Source: Chondrosia reniformis (Eukaryota > Porifera > Demospongiae > Chondrillida > Chondrillidae). From it: 64,000 nt of DNA. Every line of letters begins with the position of its first letter. Within the stretch, counting starts at the first letter, position 1. Under the pieces are notes generated by a model. It ran no database searches. It was given only the letters and a program-made list of their open reading frames with translations, and was not told the DNA's origin. Below are positions 58,001 through 64,000 of the stretch, in pieces. The stretch lies in the NCBI GenBank assembly GCA_947172415.1, contig OX359190.1:1240001-1304000 (forward strand). Direction: 5' to 3'. The position numbers were made by a program, and so were the translations under genes.

Positions 58001-61000
58001 CAGCACTACGTATTTCCTTATATAGGTAAGCCCTGGAAAAATAGGGAAACTTTAAGATTTAAAGTTGATCTACGTAAAAGCATTGATATCATCATCATTA
58101 CAGTAATATCGAGAGTGTAGTAATGATGATATGGGGAAAGCCCTGCTCTGTATATCCAACTCACTACTCATATAGAGGATTCTCTAGATTCTCAGGAGAC
58201 TAAAGATGAACCATCTCAAACATTATCTTTTATTTCTGTCTTCAGTTGACGCTGTTTATGTGGAGGAGGCAAGTTTGGATCAAAAGGTTATGAAGCCAAT
58301 GATATACACTACATTCCAGATGTCCCATCCGCATGGAAAACAAGTTGTATCCTCTTCAGCTATTTGTGTGTTTGACGTGGAGAAGATTGTAACGGCCTTG
58401 GAGTCTGGAGAACTGCACAACTTTAAAACTGGTGAATCAGTCAATGGACCATCTGTTACTGTAAGTTGTATTCACTGGACGCCTTAATTATCGCTCATCT
58501 AGAAATCCCATTAGTGATATTCAAAGTCTATAATGTGTATAGTACTGTATGGCATGTCTTATTAATATCACATTCAATTTACTTTTAGTGTGAGACTTCA
58601 GTCAATCGTACAATGGACCAAATTACAGATGTAACTTTGTCTAAAGCAGTTGTTACTAATGAAGAATCCATTCTAAAGTCTGCTACTCATTTGATAGCCG
58701 ACGGAGAAAGGTGATTCATACTCTATATCACAGTAAACAGTGCCTTTAATTGTGTGTGTGTACAGCATATAAAACATTATTACTCTTAAAAGTCATCATC
58801 AGAATGTTTGTTGATTTAAATCTGTTAGGTTGAAACGTGTAGTGGTTGGCACGGCAACAGGTTTGGATTTAAAGAAGTACACAATTGTCTATGCTCTGAG
58901 CACACACAAATGTAAGTTGACTTGTCACAATAACTGCCCTTCACACTCAAAGCTCTGTTTACACCAAAATGAGTTGAAATGTGGAGTTTGGGAAAACACA
59001 TTGGAAACAGTGAATTATTAAGATCCACTGTACCTATGTAATACATTAGGGAGGTGTAAATGATTCTCTGAATTTTTTGTCATTGGAATACTGTCAGAGC
59101 TACTGGTTTACAAAGTGACACATTTTGTGACATTTCATCAGTTGAGATTGGTCTACTATACCAAATTACAAACCATTTTCCTATTCTAGTTGAGAAGAAT
59201 AGGAATGTTTGTTGTTTTGTAGTTGAGAAGAAGCTGTACTTGTACAAACTGACTTATAGTACTGAGAGAGGGGAAGCAAAGGCCAGTCATGTCAGCTACA
59301 AGATGAACCTCCCTACTGGGGAGGAAGGAGGAAGTAATTATGACTCTTTTGAAGGAAAGAGAATGAAACTTGTTAATGTAAGTGTTTAGAGTAGTACTGT
59401 AAAGTCTCATTGCTGTGTAGAGGGTACTGATTATTGAGAGTTACTGAGCATAATTGCAGCAACTGGAATAACACAATGAGTGTTTAGAGTAATATTCTAT
59501 CGTTTGTAACTAAAAGATTTTGTGACCCTTAAATGTCAGCAGAAAGAACATTTTAGTTAATAATATAAAAAATTGTCATACAATGCTTTTTGCTTCAATT
59601 GTTACTCGCAAAGTTGACATTTATTTATCTTTTCCATAATCATTTGGAATATTCATGTTGCACACTCTACTAAGTACTATTTGAATGTACAAGTCTTCAC
59701 TAAGTGTGACTGTCCTGTGGTTGTGGTACTTACAGGAGACCAAGATGTACATAACAGCGGAAGGTGGACTGTACCTCATTGACACTGATGACTGTACTCT
59801 TTACGATGACTGCTCTTCTTGTGTGACTAGTCTAGATCCACACTGTGCATACGACTTCAAACAGAATAAGTGTGTCTCCATCAGTAGGTTAGTACTTATG
59901 AGTAGCCATTTTGTTTTAATTATGTGTACATTTTAGTCTTACATACTTTGGTATTTGGTTAATAAACAGTTGATGAATATTCTTCTGCCAATTTTGTAAT
60001 ACACGAAGCCCCAGTGGAGAAGAAGAAGAAGGAGAAGACTCTTGTATCCTCATCCAAAGCTCTCACTAGATTTAGTCCCATATAGGCCTTTACTCAAACG
60101 TAGATGTAGCATGTAAGTGTGCTAGAATATTTTACGTATATTGTATTTCTTTCATTTCTTTATGGATTAATTGGCAATGTTTTCTAAAGAATAATGTTGC
60201 AATTGACCTTCCTAGAGGTATATAGAGTAACTTTGTTTTTATTTTCAGCTCAACTGATCCTACTTCCCTATTTCAAGATTTAATTAATGGAGATGAAGGT
60301 ATTTGTGCAGGTAGGGAATCACACTTGTGTTTTGTAATGCACCCTCTCTGCAGTCCCTCCATCTCAACCTCCCATTTCACCCTCTCCACCTCACCTCCCT
60401 ACCTCACCTCTCCACATTCCAGTTCAGTCTAGTTCCATTGTCTAATCCACCCCTTCCCCTCTCTGTAGGTCGTGGTGGCACTCCTCCTCCTCCTACTAGA
60501 ACAGAACCTAACAGCCTCACAACAACAGCTAAATCAACAACAGTAATTCAAGCCACAGCTACTCCGACACCAAGTTAGCCAAATATCACATTACCTGTTT
60601 TGAGGGAACATTTACTGTTTACTGTTTTATTCTACTAATACACTTGTATGTCTGTTGGGGGTACAGTAACACTGATGTTGCTACAAGTAGTTTTATATTT
60701 TGGATGGAACATCTTTAGACTTGTTGAGCATCTGAAGACATAGGTTTTGGTATTCTATGGTATCTCTCAGTCGCTGATGAAGACACTCGAGATCAAAATG
60801 CCAAAACTGTATCTTTAGACACTCAACAAGTTGAAAGATGTACCATCCAAAAGATACATTCAATTCTTACTTTAATGTAGTTTTATATATTAGTTATAAT
60901 AGTATGTGATCTGTATCTTGTAATATAGAGGTAACCGAGAAGCTTGTAGTAGCAGGAGATGGTGACGATGAGATTGATTGGTGGCCATTAGGTATTGGAG

Positions 61001-62187
61001 TGATCATAGGACTTGTTGTTGGTGAGTATGTCATGTGATCAGTGTTCATTCAAAGGAAACATCAGCTCCACAGTAACGTACAGTAATACATAAAATGTAT
61101 AATCATCAGATATAGTAATCGAGAAAATACCATTTACAATAAATTGGGACCTCAATTTTATGGCTGTTTTTAAGTGCTCACCTACTGGGTTGGTTATTTA
61201 GTGTGGCTTTCACTAAAGTAGACATTTGATACAATATTTCTTGTAGCAATGAAATTCTGAATATACCACTCATCATACACCATTTTAATGTGTTTCCAAT
61301 CTTGTCCTTTTCAAGGTGTGTTAATTGGAATATTTGCCTGTTTCATATGCAAATGGAGACAAAACAGAAATGACAAGCAAGGCTTTGGAGATTCATACAC
61401 TGGCTACCATTCCTCCTCCAACGGAAACAACAAATCTGCAAATGGATCAGTTCCAAATGGTGTTCAAAAGCCCAACAATGCCTTTGATGATGGAGGGGAG
61501 AATGCCCCAATTAGTGTAAAAGGGTGTAACCAGAGTATGGAAAACAAAGATGAAAAGCCTCCACTCTTAAATTTGAACCTAAAAACTGACAATGAGACTG
61601 GCTTGTTGAGGAAACCGGCAGATCTCCAAAACTCATCAGATAGTGCAGTGTCCCTCCCTACTGACCTCAACCTTGCAGAGAGCTCTTGTGGGACTCCTGA
61701 GACACCCATCACCAACTGGGAGTACGACAAGTTTAAGGACAACCTTCAACAGTCACCAGATAAAAACTATAAAATGGGAGTTGCTCCAATGTCTCAAACT
61801 TCAGACTATCCTGATATAGTCATTAGGAGGGAAAAGCCCTTCTCAAATCTGTCTCAAAACTCCCCTACTTTCAGTCCAGTACGAGATATTAAGAGGGAAA
61901 GTACCCTCTCCCAAGGCTCCACCCACTATATAAGATATTCATCACCTCGTGATCAGAGATGTGATAGTTATTTGTCTCAGCAATTACCTCCAACACCAGA
62001 AGGGTTTTCCCCAAGGGAAACCAAAAGAGACAGTAGACTGTCCCAAGGCTCTCTCAACTTTGTCCTGGGGTCCATCAATGAGAAGGATGCGAGACGTTCC
62101 AACACACCTTCCACCATCCGCAGCACCTCCTCCAAACCAGAGGTGTCAAGAAGATGGTCATCATTGGGCACAGTCAGACCAGTTTGA
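55022..62187 (+). CDS. semaphorin-like transmembrane protein, copy S4 (altered C-terminus)
   Basis: Exons: 55022-55067, 56341-56502, 56711-56801, 57219-57472, 57899-58025, 58246-58460, 58589-58710, 58829-58911, 59223-59377, 59736-59887, 60249-60310, 60469-60573, 60929-61021, 61316-62187. Sema, PSI (DCTLYDDCSSC variant), stalk and membrane helix are intact. Near 62158 a 22-bp deletion relative to S1 shifts the frame, so the last ~26 residues are replaced by SSLGTVRPV. All four LSQ repeats remain. Exon 59223 has a duplicated acceptor-plus-exon start just upstream (about 59190). It could be functional. The 5' end is unresolved as in the other copies. Confidence 0.72.
55712..56012. repeat. 17-bp minisatellite, about 17 units (S4 intron)
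   Basis: Same unit and place as the array at 1519. Confidence 0.9.
57526..57840. repeat. 29-bp minisatellite, about 11 units (S4 intron)
   Basis: The longest array of this unit in the window, open in all three forward frames but intronic. Confidence 0.9.
60698..60852. mobile_element. MITE-like foldback element, S4 intron
   Basis: Orthologue of 6183-6332. Confidence 0.5.
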
Positions 62188-62822
62188 CTAAAACTGATAG
62201 TTTTGACTGCTAAAGGTCTCACTCCATACATAGTAATGACACCATGTGAAATGTATATATTATACAGTATCTAGTGCCATATGTACCTATATATACATGT
62301 TGTATCAATTGTACTCTTTCTCATGCGAGATGTTTACAATATTATGTGTTTAATTGTAACATTTTCAATCCAGTTACATAACTTCATTAAAACCTATTAT
62401 ATGTACAATGTAATACAATGTCATGTATTTAAATTGATTGAAATGCAGAATGTACTGTGAGAGAATTTACAAATTAAAAGGTAGGAAATACCATATTGAA
62501 TCATCATATATAACAAGTACCATGGACTCCATGGTTACCATGGTTACTGTTCTGTCTCTTTCTCAGGATCCACTTGCATGATTTTCTCCTTTCTGACAGT
62601 TTTCTTTAACAAACATACACAATTGCTCCAGTTGGACCACCTGTCCTTGTTGACCTTGTTGGGAGAACATCATCACAGTCATATTTACCAGTGGACCCAA
62701 CACTGTTGCTATATAGCAAGTGATTCATAAGTAGGTGTCATCCTTTAACTTTAATTGGCACCAGCCACACTTGCACCCTGCAGGGGAGAGCAAATTATGA
62801 TATGATGCAGGGAAGGAGAACA

Positions 62823-62882
62823 AATGAATAACATTATGACACCAATGAATACAATTTAAGGGCTCTCATAATGTTATTCATT
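62823..62882. repeat. 17-bp-stem hairpin, unit 4 first copy
   Basis: AATGAATAACATTATGA with reverse complement, as at 24039. Confidence 0.75.
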
Positions 62883-63325
62883 GGATCAGTACTTCCTCAT
62901 TAAGGTCCAATGGAATGTAGACCTCACAAAACAATACCAGACCCTATCAGATCAGTACATGTGATCTCCACTGGCTGGAGAGACTATGTACTTGTATTTA
63001 TAGGCTACCTATTTCACCTGTGTAATATATATGAGATATTAAAATTCACACAACAAAGTATATATAATAATATGAGATACATCACATCTATTACATGAAA
63101 ATCACTTATATTACATCGAAACTAATATATGTAGAACCATTCACAATTGTTTCTTGTTGACCTGGTTAGGAGATCAGCATCATATTATGTACGTTATCAG
63201 AATCATCTTATTAATACTTACCAGCAGATCCTATTGTAATGTGATTCAGAAGATTATATACAGTGCAGTTGAAAATAATTCAGAAGGTCTACAATAGGCA
63301 CCAGCCACACTTGACCTACAGGGAA

Positions 63326-63385
63326 AATGAATAACATTATGATACCAATGAATACAATTTTAGGGTTCTCATAATGTTATTCATT
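63326..63385. repeat. 17-bp-stem hairpin, unit 4 second copy
   Basis: Same hairpin beside the second antisense remnant. Confidence 0.75.
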
Positions 63386-63661
63386 GGATTAGTAATTCCT
63401 CATTCAGGTCCTATGGAATGTAGACCTCCCAAAATCAGCTGTATACATAATTATACAACTACCTGAACATGTGACCTCCACTGGCTGGAAAAACTAGTAC
63501 TGTATGTATATACTTCACTGAAATACCATCTTTGTGTAAAGATCCTTCAGTATACCATGGCAGGTCCAACTAATACATTACAATACCTCACTAAAGCAAC
63601 ACTAATCCAAAGGCATATATGTGTGACTAGCTAAATACTGGAAGAGCATAAGACCCGCCAT

Positions 63662-63814
63662 TTTTGAGTGCTACACGCTGAGATCAAAGATTACCGCCAC
63701 TGCGTAACAGGCGTTGCTATAGTTGCAGTCACAGTTGTGATAGTAGAAATAGCAGTGACACGATTCAGTTGTGCAGTTAGTTTTTTGTCTCTCTCTTTGT
63801 TTTCTCAATTCTAA
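63662..63814. promoter_or_regulatory. putative promoter of K4
   Basis: Homologous to the K1-K3 promoter blocks. The antisense partner is broken here. Confidence 0.35.
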
Positions 63815-64000
63815 ATGTCAAAAGATAAAGTGAGTTTATTGATTCATTCAGTTTCTCGTAGAAGTGGGTGTTACTATATAGACTCGCAGTCGCTAACCTT
63901 TCACCGGTCAAAATGAATTCAGATTAATTTAGCGAACTACATGTTCTGCCAGTATATATGAAACTCGTTACAGCAAATAGTCCAATTCAGCGAAATATAT
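63815..64000 (+). CDS. kelch-Roc-COR-CARD gene K4, first exon only (runs off window)
   Basis: Exon 1 63815-63829 encodes MSKDK before a GTGAGT donor, as in K1. The following intron matches K1-K3. The rest lies beyond the window edge, so the array continues. Confidence 0.6.

Larger units (their letters stand above)
62188..63661 (-). pseudogene. S4 3' flank with two decayed antisense-gene copies
   Basis: After the S4 poly(A)-like ATTAAA come two tandem remnants of the antisense gene second exon (about 62570-62790 and 63130-63320). A first-exon remnant has its ATG at 63661 (MAGLMLFQYL) and an in-frame TAG before any donor. The remnants carry early stops, so the copy is broken. Confidence 0.4.

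Noticed and set aside
59160..59222. First of two acceptor-like TAGTTGAGAAGAA starts in S4
   Set aside because: The upstream one runs into AATAGG and lacks exon sequence; a small local duplication, with the downstream site used in the model.

Overview
The window is eukaryotic and most likely from an early-branching animal; a sponge (demosponge) is my best guess. The evidence is AT-rich DNA, short GT-AG introns, a Sema-PSI-transmembrane protein (a metazoan family), and death-fold ROCO GTPases of a kind reported in expanded families in sponges and cnidarians. Taxon is inference; no sequence search was possible.

The layout is a tandem array on the + strand that alternates two unrelated genes: a semaphorin-like transmembrane gene (S) and a four-exon kelch-Roc-COR-CARD gene (K). 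The order is S1 (843-7730), K1 (8735-14961), S2 (16767-23192), K2 (24477-37695), S3 (39019-46067), K3 (47057-53195), S4 (55022-62187), then the first exon of K4 (63815). The unit is about 16 kb. Unit 2 is longer because K2 intron 1 carries a ~6.2-kb DNA transposon (24997-31213) and K2 intron 2 is larger. Each K gene is followed by a ~500-bp scar of two S exons, probably the duplication breakpoint. A small antisense cysteine-rich gene, intact in units 2 and 3 at most, appears to share a short bidirectional promoter with each K gene.

The two gene families have different fates. All three complete K genes are open from end to end with three phase-0 introns, and their differences cluster in kelch loops and in an insert inside the Roc domain. 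That is the pattern expected of a diversifying recognition receptor: kelch propeller as sensor, Roc-COR as GTP switch, CARD as signalling module. The S copies are nearly identical but decaying: S1 is intact as far as seen, S2 has lost two Sema exons, S3 has a frameshift and a stop in the tail, and S4 has a 22-bp tail deletion. No signal-peptide exon was found for any S copy.

Introns and spacers hold two minisatellites (17-bp and 29-bp units), a ~150-bp foldback in one S intron, a ~145-bp inverted repeat in the kelch-Roc intron, an ~0.83-kb insertion unique to unit 1, a perfect 175-bp palindrome next to the transposon gene, and short hairpins. I saw no rRNA, tRNA or CRISPR array.
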